A stretch of 50,707 nucleotides of DNA from contig BLLX01000006.1 of the NCBI GenBank assembly GCA_011959405.1, positions 1 to 50,707 of the forward strand, written 5' to 3'. The first letter of the stretch is position 1, and each line of letters starts with the position of its first letter. This DNA comes from Muribaculaceae bacterium. GTDB taxonomy: Bacteria > Bacteroidota > Bacteroidia > Bacteroidales > Muribaculaceae. Positions 28,206 through 37,137 of this stretch are shown here, one piece after another. A program made the translations under genes and the position numbers. Under the pieces are notes generated by a model. That model was not told the origin of the DNA, did not search any database, and saw only the letters and a list, made by a program, of their open reading frames with translations.

Positions 28206-29096
28206 ATGATACGGATAGCTATAGTAGGTTTCGGAAATATAGGCCGGTACGTGTTTGATTCTGTTCTTGAGGCTCCAGACATGGAGCTGGCCGGGGTGGT
28301 GCGCCGCTCCGCGTCCAATCCTCCCGCCGAGCTGGCGGGAGTGAAAGTGGTCACCGATATCGCCGAACTCGGCAAGGTCGACGTGGCCATTCTGGCGACT
28401 CCTACCCGTCAGGTGGAGGAACATGCCGAAAAGCTCCTCGCTTCAGGGATCAATACGGTCGATTCGTATGACATACATTCTTCCATAGCCGATTTGCGTC
28501 GCAATCTCGACACTGTGGCCAAAGATCACGGTTCCGTGGCGGTGATCTCCGCGGGATGGGATCCGGGCAGTGATTCCGTGGTGCGCGCACTGATGGAAGC
28601 TGCTGCACCCAAGGGCGTGACATACACCAATTTCGGCCCGGGCATGAGCATGGGCCACAGCGTGTGTGTGCGTTCAAAGGCAGGAGTGAAGGATGCCATA
28701 TCCATGACCATTCCTCTGGGTACCGGCATTCACCGCCGTATGGTTTATGTGGAGCTGCTTCCGGGCGCAAAACTTGAGGATGTGGCCGCTGCCGTGAAGT
28801 CGGATCCTTATTTCGCTTCTGACGAGACTCATGTGTTTGAAGTGCCGTCGGTGGATGCCGTGCGCGACATGGGCCATGGCGTCAACATGACCCGCAAGGG
28901 CACTTCCGGACGCACTCCGTCGCAGCGGTTTGAATTCAACATGGCGATCAACAATCCTGCGCTGACAGCGCAGATTCTTGTTGGCGCAGCCAGGGCTTCG
29001 ATGCGTCAGCGTCCCGGAGCCTATACCATGATCGAGGTGCCTGTGATAGATCTGTTGCCCGGTGACCGCGAGGAACTTATAAAGCATCTTGTGTGA
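28206..29096 (+). CDS. ddh: Meso-diaminopimelate D-dehydrogenase
   Basis: The 296-residue protein has an N-terminal NADP-binding Rossmann fold (IRIAIVGFGNIGRYV) and the family's central stretch ISAGWDPGSDSVVRALMEA, followed by FGPGMSMGHS. Ddh makes meso-diaminopimelate directly from tetrahydrodipicolinate, ammonia and NADPH. This is a one-step route to lysine and the peptidoglycan cross-linking residue. The length agrees with Bacteroidales Ddh. Its stop overlaps the surE start (TGATG). Sharing an operon with pta-ackA is unusual in function, though simple co-transcription may explain it. Confidence 0.93.
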   Translation: MIRIAIVGFGNIGRYVFDSVLEAPDMELAGVVRRSASNPPAELAGVKVVTDIAELGKVDVAILATPTRQVEEHAEKLLASGINTVDSYDIHSSIADLRRNLDTVAKDHGSVAVISAGWDPGSDSVVRALMEAAAPKGVTYTNFGPGMSMGHSVCVRSKAGVKDAISMTIPLGTGIHRRMVYVELLPGAKLEDVAAAVKSDPYFASDETHVFEVPSVDAVRDMGHGVNMTRKGTSGRTPSQRFEFNMAINNPALTAQILVGAARASMRQRPGAYTMIEVPVIDLLPGDREELIKHLV

Positions 29097-29890
29097 TGGC
29101 GGAAGTGGAGAAGAGGCGTCCGTTGGTGCTGATATGCAACGATGACGGAGTGGGCGCACGCGGCCTGCGTCATTTGATAGACTGTGTGGCGTCGCTTGAT
29201 GGCGTTGATGCCGAGATAGTGGCGGTGGCCCCGGCCGGAGCATGCTCCGGCATGAGCAGCGCCATCACGATCGGTTCGCCTTTGAGACTGATAGAGCATC
29301 CGGATTACAACGGTGCCCGGGTCTATGCCGTGACCGGAACTCCTGTCGACTGCGTGAAGCTGGGCATGCATGCCGCTCTGAGGTGGCGTGTGCCCGATCT
29401 GATGCTGTCGGGTGTGAACCATGGATCCAATTCTGGAAATTCCAATATTTATTCAGGAACCATGGGCGCCGCCATGGAAGCGTGTATGATCGGTATGCCG
29501 TCGGTAGGCTTTTCTTTGCTTGACCATAGTCCTAATGCCGATTTTTCCAATACGACGCCTTTTATCCAGCGGATTGTGCGCCATGTCCTTGCCAACGGCC
29601 TGCCGCCGCAGGTGTGTCTGAATGTCAACATGCCGCGCAACTGTGTGCCCCACGGGATGAAAGTGACGGCGTGCGCCAGCGGCCGCTGGACAGAAGAGTA
29701 TCAGGATTATGCGGATCCTCATGGCCGCCCGTTCTATATGCTCACCGGCAATTATATTGATTTTGATCCTGAGAATCCCGCAGGCGACAATTACTGGCTT
29801 CGGCGCCAGTATGTCACCGTGACTCCGATCCGTCCGGACCAGACCGATTATCAGGCCATTCCGGCCCTTTCCGCCCTTCTTGACGATTAA
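29096..29890 (+). CDS. surE: 5'/3'-nucleotidase SurE
   Basis: I chose the ATG at 29096, which overlaps the ddh stop by one base; a GTG one codon earlier is possible. The 264-residue product has the SurE signatures: the metal site ICNDDGVGARGLRHL, GTPVDCVKLG, and SGVNHGSNSGNSNIYSGTMGAAMEA. SurE is a metal-dependent phosphatase acting on nucleoside monophosphates. It shares a one-base overlap (TAATG) with the polyprenyl synthase gene downstream. Confidence 0.96.
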   Translation: MAEVEKRRPLVLICNDDGVGARGLRHLIDCVASLDGVDAEIVAVAPAGACSGMSSAITIGSPLRLIEHPDYNGARVYAVTGTPVDCVKLGMHAALRWRVPDLMLSGVNHGSNSGNSNIYSGTMGAAMEACMIGMPSVGFSLLDHSPNADFSNTTPFIQRIVRHVLANGLPPQVCLNVNMPRNCVPHGMKVTACASGRWTEEYQDYADPHGRPFYMLTGNYIDFDPENPAGDNYWLRRQYVTVTPIRPDQTDYQAIPALSALLDD

Positions 29891-30900
29891 TGACCAGCCG
29901 CATGATCCCAAAAACAGCCAATACTCTCGAAACCATCCAGCAGTCCATAGCATCCGAACTCCGCAGTCTCAACGAACGTATCCTGCTGTCGTTGTCTTCG
30001 CCAAACAGGATGATGAACAATATAGTGGAGGAATATCTTCGCCGAAAGGGGAAGCAGATAAGGCCCATCATGGTTTTGCTGAGCGCGCGGTTGTTTTCGC
30101 GGACCATAGGCATACGTACCATAAGCGCCGCGGCGTCGGTGGAGATGCTCCACAATGCTTCTCTGATCCATGACGATGTGGTCGACGAGTCTAAGCTGCG
30201 CCGCGGCGAGCCGACTATCAACGGGATATGGGACAATCACATAGCCGTGCTGGTGGGCGATTTCTTTACCTCCACATCACTTCAGCTGGCCAATGAGACG
30301 TCGGACATGAGGATTGTCGGTGCCCTGGCCGGGCTGGGACGGCTGTTGTCGCTGGGCGAGCTTGACCAGATCTACAACGCGCGTTTCCACCGCCTGAGCG
30401 AGAGGGCCTATATGGAGACCATCGGACGGAAGACGGCGTCGCTGTTTGTGGCCTGTGCGCGCATGGGAGCGTATTCCACCGGAGCGGACGAGAATGATCC
30501 GAGGGTTGAGTCGCTGTGTGAGTATGCGGAAAAACTGGGCCTGTGTTTCCAGATCACGGATGATATTTTCGATTATTTCCCCTCGAAAGATCTCGGCAAA
30601 CCCACAGGCAATGATCTGCGGGAGGGTAAGGTGACTCTGCCGCTTCTGAGCGTGCTGCTGGACGACAGTGTGCCGGGCCATGCCGAGATGTTGGCATTGT
30701 CGCGCAAGGAGCAGCTGTCGGCCGAGGAAGTGGATGTGCTGATGGCATATGCTGTGGAGCACGGCGGTATCGACTATGCGCGTTCGGTGATGGCCGGGCT
30801 GCGCGATGAGGCGGTAGAGGCGCTGTCGGTGTTTCCTGATTCGGAGATCAAGTCTTCGCTTGTGGCGTTGCTTGATTACGTGATCTCCAGGTCTAAATAA
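29890..30900 (+). CDS. Trans-polyprenyl diphosphate synthase (octaprenyl-type)
   Basis: The 336-residue protein has both aspartate-rich motifs of trans-prenyltransferases: DDVVD at residues 95-99 and DDIFD at 224-228, along with KGKQIRPIMVLLSA near residue 54. It should extend allylic diphosphates with isopentenyl diphosphate, most likely to make the menaquinone side chain in this group. Chain length cannot be set from sequence alone. The start is coupled to the surE stop. It is the last gene of the cluster; the Fur-family gene downstream has its own promoter. Confidence 0.92.
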   Translation: MTSRMIPKTANTLETIQQSIASELRSLNERILLSLSSPNRMMNNIVEEYLRRKGKQIRPIMVLLSARLFSRTIGIRTISAAASVEMLHNASLIHDDVVDESKLRRGEPTINGIWDNHIAVLVGDFFTSTSLQLANETSDMRIVGALAGLGRLLSLGELDQIYNARFHRLSERAYMETIGRKTASLFVACARMGAYSTGADENDPRVESLCEYAEKLGLCFQITDDIFDYFPSKDLGKPTGNDLREGKVTLPLLSVLLDDSVPGHAEMLALSRKEQLSAEEVDVLMAYAVEHGGIDYARSVMAGLRDEAVEALSVFPDSEIKSSLVALLDYVISRSK

Positions 30901-30925
30901 TCCCCTGAAATTACATAGGAAAAAG

Positions 30926-30956
30926 TTGGGAAATCGGAGACTTTGAGTTATCTTTG
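30926..30956 (+). promoter_or_regulatory. Promoter of the Fur-family gene, giving an almost leaderless mRNA
   Basis: TTG (30926-30928), a 20-bp spacer and TATCTTTG (30949-30956) match the Bacteroidota consensus. The ATG at 30965 begins only 8 nt after the -7 box, so the transcript should start within a few bases of the start codon. Confidence 0.72.
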
Positions 30957-30964
30957 CGGAAAAG

Positions 30965-31429
30965 ATGGACGATAAGTTTCGCGCGACTCAGCGCAATACC
31001 TTTTCTCTGCATCTCGAGCGGTCGGGCAAGCGCCTGACGCCGGAGCGCGTGTTCATTCTCGATACGGCATTGGGGATGAAATCCCATTTTACAGCCAACG
31101 ATCTGCGCCAGGCCATGGAAGGCGGAAATATGAGGGTGAGCCGTGCCACACTGTTCAACACATTGCCGCTGATGACCGAGTGCGGCGTGCTGCGGCGTTT
31201 TTCCGGGGCGCGCGGGGTGGCTTATGAGGTGCTCCGGTCCTCGGTGGAGCCGCGTCAGAATCTGGTGTGTGCCGTGTGCGGGAAGATGTACAGGCGCAAG
31301 GCGCCGGCTTTGAAAGCGTGGGTAGAGACACAGACTTACCGTGATTTTGTCCCGTATGCGGGCGATGTGGAGATCACAATCCACGGCGAGTGTTCGAAAT
31401 GCCGCCGTGCCAGACGTAAGAAGAATTAA
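30965..31429 (+). CDS. Fur-family metal-responsive transcriptional regulator
   Basis: The 154-residue protein has a winged-helix N-terminal domain (about residues 10-85, with RLTPERVFILDTAL and SRATLFNTLPLMTECGVL). A dimerisation domain carries two CxxC pairs (CAVC and CSKC), the structural zinc site of Fur proteins. The usual His-rich metal-sensing run (HHHH-like) is missing, so the sensed signal may differ from ferrous iron. It is followed 29 nt later by purA on the same strand and may be co-transcribed. Its own promoter leaves almost no leader. Confidence 0.87.
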   Translation: MDDKFRATQRNTFSLHLERSGKRLTPERVFILDTALGMKSHFTANDLRQAMEGGNMRVSRATLFNTLPLMTECGVLRRFSGARGVAYEVLRSSVEPRQNLVCAVCGKMYRRKAPALKAWVETQTYRDFVPYAGDVEITIHGECSKCRRARRKKN

Positions 31430-31458
31430 CCGATTGAGAAAAATCAAAACAGGATATT

Positions 31459-32730
31459 ATGAAAGTCGATGTATTGTTAGGCCTCCAGTGGGGCGATGAA
31501 GGAAAAGGCAAGGTCGTGGATGTGCTCACCCCGCGCTATGACGTGGTGGCGCGTTTCCAGGGCGGACCGAATGCCGGACACACGCTGGAATTCGAGGGCC
31601 ACAAGTATGTGCTCCGTTCGATTCCGAGCGGCATCTTCCAGGAAGGCCGCATCAACGTGATAGGCAACGGTGTGGTGCTTGACCCTATATTGTTCATGGA
31701 AGAGGCCGAAGCTCTTGAAAAGAGTGGCGTGGAGATGAAAAAGCTTCTTAAAATCAGCAAGAAGGCTCATCTGATCCTGCCGACCCACCGTCTGCTCGAC
31801 GCAGCCAATGAGGCAGCCAAGGGATCAGGCAAGATCGGCACCACCGGCAAAGGCATCGGCCCGACATATACCGACAAGATATCGCGTAACGGTCTGCGTG
31901 TGGGCGACACCCTGTCGCCTGACTTCGCCGGACGTTATGCCGCCGCAAAGTCGCGCCATCTGGCTGCGTTGGCCTCGCTGGGCGTGACCGACCCAGATGT
32001 GGAAGCTCTGGAGCGGAAGTGGATGCAGGCTGTGGAGTATATCCACCAGTATGATCTTGCCGACACCGAGCATCTGATCAACGGCTATCTGCACGATGGC
32101 AAAAAGGTGTTGTGCGAGGGTGCGCAGGGAACCATGCTAGATGTGGATTTCGGATCGTATCCTTTTGTGACGTCAAGCAATACTGTCACTGCCGGAGCAT
32201 GCACCGGACTCGGAGTGGCTCCGAACCGTATAGGCGAGGTCTACGGCATATTCAAGGCCTACTGCACGCGTGTGGGCAGCGGACCGTTTCCCACGGAACT
32301 GTTTGACGAGACAGGCCGGCAGATCCGCGACATAGGTCACGAGTATGGCGCCGTGACAGGCCGTGAGCGCCGTTGCGGCTGGATCGACCTGGTGGCTCTG
32401 AGGTATGCCGTGATGATCAACGGGGTGACTCAGCTGATCATGATGAAGAGCGATGTGCTCGACGGGTTTGACACGGTGAAGGCCTGCACGGCCTACCGGG
32501 TGAACGGTGAGACAGTGACTGACTTCCCGTATGATGTGGACGGCCTTGAGATAGAGCCCGTGTACACTGAAATGCCCGGATGGAAAACGCCGATGAGCGG
32601 CATGACATCCGAGTCGGAGATGCCTGGGGCGTTTCTGGACTATGTGGCGTTTCTGGAGAAGGAACTCGGCGCGCCCATCACCATCCTGTCAGTCGGTCCC
32701 GACCGCGCTCAGACCATCCTCAGACAATAA
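31459..32730 (+). CDS. purA: Adenylosuccinate synthetase
   Basis: The 423-residue protein shows the PurA signatures: LLGLQWGDEGKGKVVD at the N-terminus (GTP and catalytic Asp), GGPNAGHTL with the catalytic His, IGTTGKGIGPTYTDK, and the GRERRCGWIDLVALRYA stretch. It joins IMP and aspartate using GTP on the way to AMP. It follows the Fur-family gene closely and ends at a strong terminator. Confidence 0.98.
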   Translation: MKVDVLLGLQWGDEGKGKVVDVLTPRYDVVARFQGGPNAGHTLEFEGHKYVLRSIPSGIFQEGRINVIGNGVVLDPILFMEEAEALEKSGVEMKKLLKISKKAHLILPTHRLLDAANEAAKGSGKIGTTGKGIGPTYTDKISRNGLRVGDTLSPDFAGRYAAAKSRHLAALASLGVTDPDVEALERKWMQAVEYIHQYDLADTEHLINGYLHDGKKVLCEGAQGTMLDVDFGSYPFVTSSNTVTAGACTGLGVAPNRIGEVYGIFKAYCTRVGSGPFPTELFDETGRQIRDIGHEYGAVTGRERRCGWIDLVALRYAVMINGVTQLIMMKSDVLDGFDTVKACTAYRVNGETVTDFPYDVDGLEIEPVYTEMPGWKTPMSGMTSESEMPGAFLDYVAFLEKELGAPITILSVGPDRAQTILRQ

Positions 32731-32745
32731 GAAGACAGCATAATG

Positions 32746-32813
32746 CCGGTCCGCAGGGCGCGGCGGCCGGTTTTTGATGACCGGACGTGCGGTCCTGCGG
32801 ACCGGATTTTTTT
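32746..32813 (+). terminator. Rho-independent terminator after purA
   Basis: A perfect 12-bp stem, CCGGTCCGCAGG (32746-32757) with CCTGCGGACCGG (32794-32805), encloses a smaller CCGG/CCGG hairpin and is followed by a T run (32807-32813). Confidence 0.88.
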
Positions 32814-32838
32814 AATATTACCTTAAAATATCAATACC

Positions 32839-34086
32839 ATGGCCAAAATCAAACCTTTCAGGGGCATACGCCCTCCGCGCGAAATCGTCACCGAGGTGGC
32901 TTCGCGTCCGTATGACGTGCTTAATTCCGACGAGGCACGTGCCGAGGCCGAGGGAAATCCGCGGTCGCTGTATCACATCATCAAGCCGGAGATAGATTTT
33001 CCGGAAGGCACGGATGAGCATGATCCGCGTGTGTATGATAAAGCTGTTGAGAATTTCACCCGTTTCCGTCGTGAAGGCTGGCTGGTGCAGGATCAGGAGG
33101 AATGCTACTATATATATGCGCAGACCATGGAGGGACGCACGCAGTACGGCATAGTGATCGCCGCCGCTGTGGAGGATTACATGAACGCGCGCATAAAGAA
33201 GCATGAGCTTACCCGCAAGGACAAGGAAGAGGACCGCATGAAGCATGTGAGGGTCAATAACGCAAATGTGGAGCCGGTGTTTTTCGCGTTTCCGGACAAT
33301 CCTGCGCTTGACGCCATAATCCGTAAGGTCACTGCCGGTCCGGCAGAGTATGATTTTACGGCGCCGGACGGTTTCGGCCATCATTTCTGGGTGATAAGCG
33401 ACAGGGAGCTGGTGGACCGGATCACCGAGGAGTTCGCGAAGATTCCGTCCATGTATATAGCCGACGGCCATCACCGCACGGCGGCAGCGGCGCTTGTTGG
33501 CCATGAGAAGGCGTGCATGAACGCCGGCCATACGGGCCGCGAGGAGTATAATTATTTTCTTGCGGTGGCTTTCCCGTCGAGCCATCTGCGCATCATAGAC
33601 TATAACCGTGTGGTGCGTGATCTCAACGGGCTTTCGGCCGACGGTTTTCTGGAGAAGCTGGAGCGGGATTTCATTGTGGAGGACAAGGGTGCTGAGGTTT
33701 ATCAGCCGGCGGCGTTGCACAATTTCTCGCTGTATCTTGCCGGAAGGTGGTATTCGCTTACCGCGCGCGAGGGTCGTTATGACGACAATGATCCGATCGG
33801 AGTGCTTGACGTGACCATCAGTTCGGATCTGATTCTGCGTGATCTGCTCGGTATTGAGGATCTGCGCACGTCGAAACGCATTGATTTCGTGGGCGGCATA
33901 CGTGGTCTGGAGGAGCTGAAGCGCAGGGTGGACAGCGGCGAGATGGCCGCGGCGCTGGCGCTGTATCCCGTTTCGATGAAGCAGCTGATGGATATAGCGG
34001 ATACGGGCAATATCATGCCGCCGAAGACCACGTGGTTTGAGCCTAAACTGCGTTCGGGTCTGGTGATCCATTCGCTTGAGGACTGA
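32839..34086 (+). CDS. DUF1015-family protein
   Basis: The 415-residue soluble protein belongs to the DUF1015 family by its N-terminal IKPFRGIRPPREIVTEVASRPYDVL and central YIADGHHRTAAAA motif, where the conserved ADGHHR resembles a catalytic or nucleotide-binding loop. In many genomes the family sits near serine biosynthesis genes, but here it stands alone between two terminators. Its biochemical role is not established; I give none. Confidence 0.9.
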   Translation: MAKIKPFRGIRPPREIVTEVASRPYDVLNSDEARAEAEGNPRSLYHIIKPEIDFPEGTDEHDPRVYDKAVENFTRFRREGWLVQDQEECYYIYAQTMEGRTQYGIVIAAAVEDYMNARIKKHELTRKDKEEDRMKHVRVNNANVEPVFFAFPDNPALDAIIRKVTAGPAEYDFTAPDGFGHHFWVISDRELVDRITEEFAKIPSMYIADGHHRTAAAALVGHEKACMNAGHTGREEYNYFLAVAFPSSHLRIIDYNRVVRDLNGLSADGFLEKLERDFIVEDKGAEVYQPAALHNFSLYLAGRWYSLTAREGRYDDNDPIGVLDVTISSDLILRDLLGIEDLRTSKRIDFVGGIRGLEELKRRVDSGEMAAALALYPVSMKQLMDIADTGNIMPPKTTWFEPKLRSGLVIHSLED

Positions 34087-34120
34087 CCGCGGGCAGTCTG
34101 AGATCCGCCAATGTTAGACG

Positions 34121-34173
34121 AACTGGAGCGATCCGGGCTGTATGGCCGGTCGCTCCAGTTCTGTATTTTTTTT
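34121..34173 (+). terminator. Rho-independent terminator after the DUF1015 gene
   Basis: AACTGGAGCGA (34121-34131) pairs with TCGCTCCAGTT (34150-34160), extended by CCGG/CCGG inside after a one-base bulge. A T run follows from 34166. The convergent panD gene ends 21 nt beyond it. Confidence 0.88.
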
Positions 34174-34193
34174 CTTGCTGTGAGGGTTGGCGC

Positions 34194-34547
34194 TCAGCAG
34201 GGCAGCAGGTTGGTGGCGGTGTCGGGAAAGACCAGCCGCGGTTTCATCAACGCGCCTTCCTCAGGGGTGACGAGGGCGTAGGCCATTATTATGACTACGT
34301 CGCCGCGGTGGACCCTGCGTGCGGCCGCTCCGTTAAGGCATATCACGCCTGATCCGGCTTCTCCGGGAATGGCGTAGGTGTCGAATCGTTCGCCGTTGTT
34401 GTTGTCGACAATGAATACCCGTTCGCCGGGGATGATTCCGGCGGCTTCCATCAGGGAGCTGTCGATGGTGATGCTTCCGATGTAGTCAAGGTTGGCTTCC
34501 GTTACCGTGACGCGGTGTATTTTTGATTTCAGAACTTGTAGGAGCAT
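34194..34547 (-). CDS. panD: Aspartate 1-decarboxylase
   Basis: The 117-residue pyruvoyl enzyme precursor has the self-cleavage site in YIGSITID: Gly24-Ser25 is cut and Ser25 becomes the pyruvoyl group. [20 protein letters not shown] in the C-terminal half is also conserved. It makes beta-alanine from aspartate for pantothenate. It lies 6 nt downstream of panC, so the two are an operon. panB is not present in the window. Confidence 0.97.
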   Translation of the reverse strand: MLLQVLKSKIHRVTVTEANLDYIGSITIDSSLMEAAGIIPGERVFIVDNNNGERFDTYAIPGEAGSGVICLNGAAARRVHRGDVVIIMAYALVTPEEGALMKPRLVFPDTATNLLPC

Positions 34548-34553
34548 TGCTGG

Positions 34554-35396
34554 TCAGGAAAATTTGATGTTGTCGATCAGGCGCACGTCGCCGGCGTAGA
34601 CGGTGACGCATCCGACGGGTGCCGATGTCTGTTGCCAGTTGTCTATTGGCAGGCAGGTCGGTCCGTCGACTATCTGGAAGTATTCGGTGTCGAGTCCGTC
34701 GATGGCGTTGATCCGTGCCACGGTCCATGCGATGGTTTCGGCGGGAGTGTGGGTGCGTGCATAGTCCACGGCGGCAGTGAGTGCCTTGTGGATTTCCGGG
34801 GCGGCGGCTCGCATTTCAGGAGTGAGACGCACGTTGCGGGAGCTCATGGCCAGACCGTCGTCCTCGCGCTTTATAGCCACGGGCACGATTTCGAGGTCGA
34901 AACCCTCGAGTTCGGTCATCTTGCGGATCACGGCTATCTGCTGAAAGTCCTTTTCTCCGAAATATGCTCTGGTCGGACGGGTCATGTCGAAAAGGCGGCT
35001 CACCACCTGTGCCACTCCGTTGAAGTGGCCTGGGCGCATTTTACCTTCCATGACCTCGGCCACTGCTCCGAGATCGAATATCCGGGTGTCGGGTTCGGGA
35101 TACATTTCAGCGACCGACGGAGCGAAAGCGGCGTCGACTCCGGCTGCGTCTAGCAGGGCAAGGTCGGCTTCCTCGGTGCGCGGATATGTGCGGAGGTCTT
35201 CGGGGTTGTTGAACTGTGTGGGGTTGACGAAAACGCTGACCACCACCACATCGTTGGCGGCGCGGGCTTCGTTGACCAGGCTCATGTGGCCGGCATGGAG
35301 CGCGCCCATTGTGGGAACAAGCCCGAGCGAGTGTCCGCTATGTCGCGCTTCGGCGCAGAAACCGCGGAGTTCTTCTGTTGTGCGAATTACTTTCAT
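34554..35396 (-). CDS. panC: Pantothenate synthetase
   Basis: The 280-residue protein has the nucleotidyltransferase motif [14 protein letters not shown] (the HxGH is the HIGH equivalent), [17 protein letters not shown], and the KMSKS-like region [10 protein letters not shown]. It condenses pantoate and beta-alanine with ATP. The length is normal. It diverges from recR; a minus-strand TAACTTTG lies 22 nt upstream (35419-35426). Confidence 0.97.
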   Translation of the reverse strand: MKVIRTTEELRGFCAEARHSGHSLGLVPTMGALHAGHMSLVNEARAANDVVVVSVFVNPTQFNNPEDLRTYPRTEEADLALLDAAGVDAAFAPSVAEMYPEPDTRIFDLGAVAEVMEGKMRPGHFNGVAQVVSRLFDMTRPTRAYFGEKDFQQIAVIRKMTELEGFDLEIVPVAIKREDDGLAMSSRNVRLTPEMRAAAPEIHKALTAAVDYARTHTPAETIAWTVARINAIDGLDTEYFQIVDGPTCLPIDNWQQTSAPVGCVTVYAGDVRLIDNIKFS

Positions 35397-35418
35397 AAAG
35401 AAGTTTCAAAATTCGGCG

Positions 35419-35457
35419 CAAAGTTATGTATTATCTCGGTTTTTTGCGCTACCTTTG
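35419..35457. promoter_or_regulatory. Divergent -7 boxes for panC (-) and recR (+)
   Basis: Minus-strand TAACTTTG (35419-35426) lies 22 nt from the panC start. Plus-strand TACCTTTG (35450-35457) lies 17 nt from the recR start. Both match TAnnTTTG; the -33 boxes are weak and overlap the opposing promoter. Confidence 0.55.
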
Positions 35458-35474
35458 GATTGAATTTTACCGAT

Positions 35475-36098
35475 ATGTCACAAGAATTTGCATCAACTCT
35501 GCTTGAGAACGCCGTGACGGAGCTTTCGAGATTGCCGGGGGTGGGGCGTAAGACCGCGTTGCGTCTGGCCCTGCATCTGCTGCGCCGTGAGCCGGAGAGC
35601 GCCGAAGCTCTCGGCAATGCCATAATCAATATGAGACGCGGCATACGATATTGCACTGTGTGTCACAACATCAGCGAGAGCGATGTGTGTCCGATATGCT
35701 CCAGCGTGTCGCGCGATCCGTCGACGGTGTGTGTGGTGGAGACTGTGAAGGATGTGATGAGCATCGAGAATACCGGGCAGTTCACAGGGCTGTATCATGT
35801 GCTCGGCGGAGTGATCTCGCCGATGGACGGCATCGGTCCGGACCAGCTGGAGATCGGGTCGCTGGTGGAGCGTGTGGCCGCCGGCGGCGTGAAGGAGGTG
35901 ATTCTGGCTCTCAGCGCCACAATGGAGGGCGAGACCACGGATTATTATATCTACAGGAAGCTCGGCCTGTATGATGTGGCCGTGACGCAGCTGGCTCGCG
36001 GAGTGAGTGTGGGCAATGAGATCGAATATACGGACGAGATAACATTGGGGCGTTCGTTGCTGAACCGCACGCCTTTCGAACAATCCTTGCGCCGATGA
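35475..36098 (+). CDS. recR: Recombination mediator protein RecR
   Basis: The ATG at 35475 gives 207 residues and leaves room for the promoter; a longer frame reading back into the panC promoter is unlikely. Order of parts: helix-hairpin-helix ([20 protein letters not shown]), a four-cysteine zinc finger ([16 protein letters not shown]), and a Toprim domain ([15 protein letters not shown]...[16 protein letters not shown]). RecR with RecF/RecO loads RecA on gapped DNA. Its stop overlaps the downstream acetyltransferase start by 4 nt. Confidence 0.97.
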   Translation: MSQEFASTLLENAVTELSRLPGVGRKTALRLALHLLRREPESAEALGNAIINMRRGIRYCTVCHNISESDVCPICSSVSRDPSTVCVVETVKDVMSIENTGQFTGLYHVLGGVISPMDGIGPDQLEIGSLVERVAAGGVKEVILALSATMEGETTDYYIYRKLGLYDVAVTQLARGVSVGNEIEYTDEITLGRSLLNRTPFEQSLRR

Positions 36099-36622
36099 CG
36101 ATGATCGCCGGAAAGCCGCAGGTAAGACTCCGCGCTCTTGAGCCGGAAGATCTTGATATTCTTTACCGTTATGAGAACGACAGCTCGCTATGGGAGGTCG
36201 GCACGACTATAGCGCCGTTTTCACGCAAGCAGCTGTATGATTATATAGCGGGGTATTCCAACGACATATATGCTGAGCGCCAGCTTCGGCTGATGGTGGA
36301 TGACGCCGCGACCGGCGAGACGGTGGGCACGGTGGACATAACGGATTTCTCGCCGGCCGACATGCGCGCGCAGGCTGGCATATTGATCGGTCCGGGGCAC
36401 CAACGGCGCGGCTACGGGACTGCGGCGCTCGCGGCAGTGTGCGGTTACTGTCGGTCGACATTGCAGCTGCATCAGCTTTATGCGCATGTGCCGGCCGACA
36501 ATGCGGCGAGTCTGGCATTGTTCCGGCAATGCGGATTCAGGACTTCCGGCCGTCTGCGCTCATGGCTGCGACGTGGGGGGAGCTATCGCGACGTGATAGT
36601 GCTGCAGCTACTGTTCGGCTGA
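36095..36622 (+). CDS. GNAT-family N-acetyltransferase
   Basis: The 175-residue protein has the GNAT fold of the RimJ/SpeG-like subgroup: N-terminal [19 protein letters not shown], the acetyl-CoA loop [20 protein letters not shown] (Q/RxxGxG/A), and C-terminal [17 protein letters not shown]. The acceptor (an amine or protein N-terminus) is unknown. Translation is coupled to recR by an ATGA overlap. Confidence 0.92.
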   Translation: MTMIAGKPQVRLRALEPEDLDILYRYENDSSLWEVGTTIAPFSRKQLYDYIAGYSNDIYAERQLRLMVDDAATGETVGTVDITDFSPADMRAQAGILIGPGHQRRGYGTAALAAVCGYCRSTLQLHQLYAHVPADNAASLALFRQCGFRTSGRLRSWLRRGGSYRDVIVLQLLFG

Positions 36623-36667
36623 TACGCCAGCCAACATTCCGTCTCCGTAGAACGTTTTAATTACGTT

Positions 36668-37033
36668 ATGTATAAAGTGATATTCTCTATATTCTTAGCG
36701 GCTACGGCGCTATTGCTCATATCGTCGCATCAGACCTACGCGTCGCACCGCTCATGCCGGGCCACCGCGCCGTTGCCCGAGTCGATAGTCCACGACGGCG
36801 GAGTGCTGGTGCCTTCCCGGCTCGGGGCCGAGAAGCTCACATGGACTGTGTGGAGCAGCGATGACGCCGTGTCGCGTCTGCGTAACGCCATGTTGGCGGC
36901 CGAAGCCCGAAAGGACCCTGCGGTGATGCACATAGGCATCAATGTGGACCCGTCGGCGGCGCTGCATCATGCGGTGCTCGTGCGCGACGGTCTGGAGGAC
37001 GATTCGCTGCAGATACACGTGACTCCGCGTTAG
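36668..37033 (+). CDS. Exported small protein, possibly a cysteine-less thioredoxin-fold relic
   Basis: The 121-residue product has a signal peptide (MYKVIFSIFLAATALLLISS, cleavage near TYA). The mature part contains WTVWSSDDAVSRLRNAMLAAEARKDPAVMHIGINVDPS. This resembles the TlpA/thioredoxin-like pattern in which WSSxDAxSR stands where WAxWCxxC would be. No cysteine pair is present, so it cannot be a classical oxidoreductase. It ends soon after what would be the central strands, shorter than thioredoxins of this type. The assignment is tentative; the gene itself looks real by codon use and signal peptide. Confidence 0.6.
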   Translation: MYKVIFSIFLAATALLLISSHQTYASHRSCRATAPLPESIVHDGGVLVPSRLGAEKLTWTVWSSDDAVSRLRNAMLAAEARKDPAVMHIGINVDPSAALHHAVLVRDGLEDDSLQIHVTPR

Positions 37034-37085
37034 CTTGTGGATATAATTGTCCATGTCATTTTTTTCGCATTCCGGTTATAAAGCG

Positions 37086-37093
37086 TATCTTTG
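37086..37093 (+). promoter_or_regulatory. -7 promoter box for the DUF4925-like lipoprotein
   Basis: TATCTTTG matches TAnnTTTG, 44 nt upstream of the ATG at 37138. The -33 position is T-rich but lacks TTG. Confidence 0.55.
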
Positions 37094-37137
37094 CGTCCGC
37101 ATTTCTGAAAACACAGTTTTAAATCAAGAAAAGGAAT

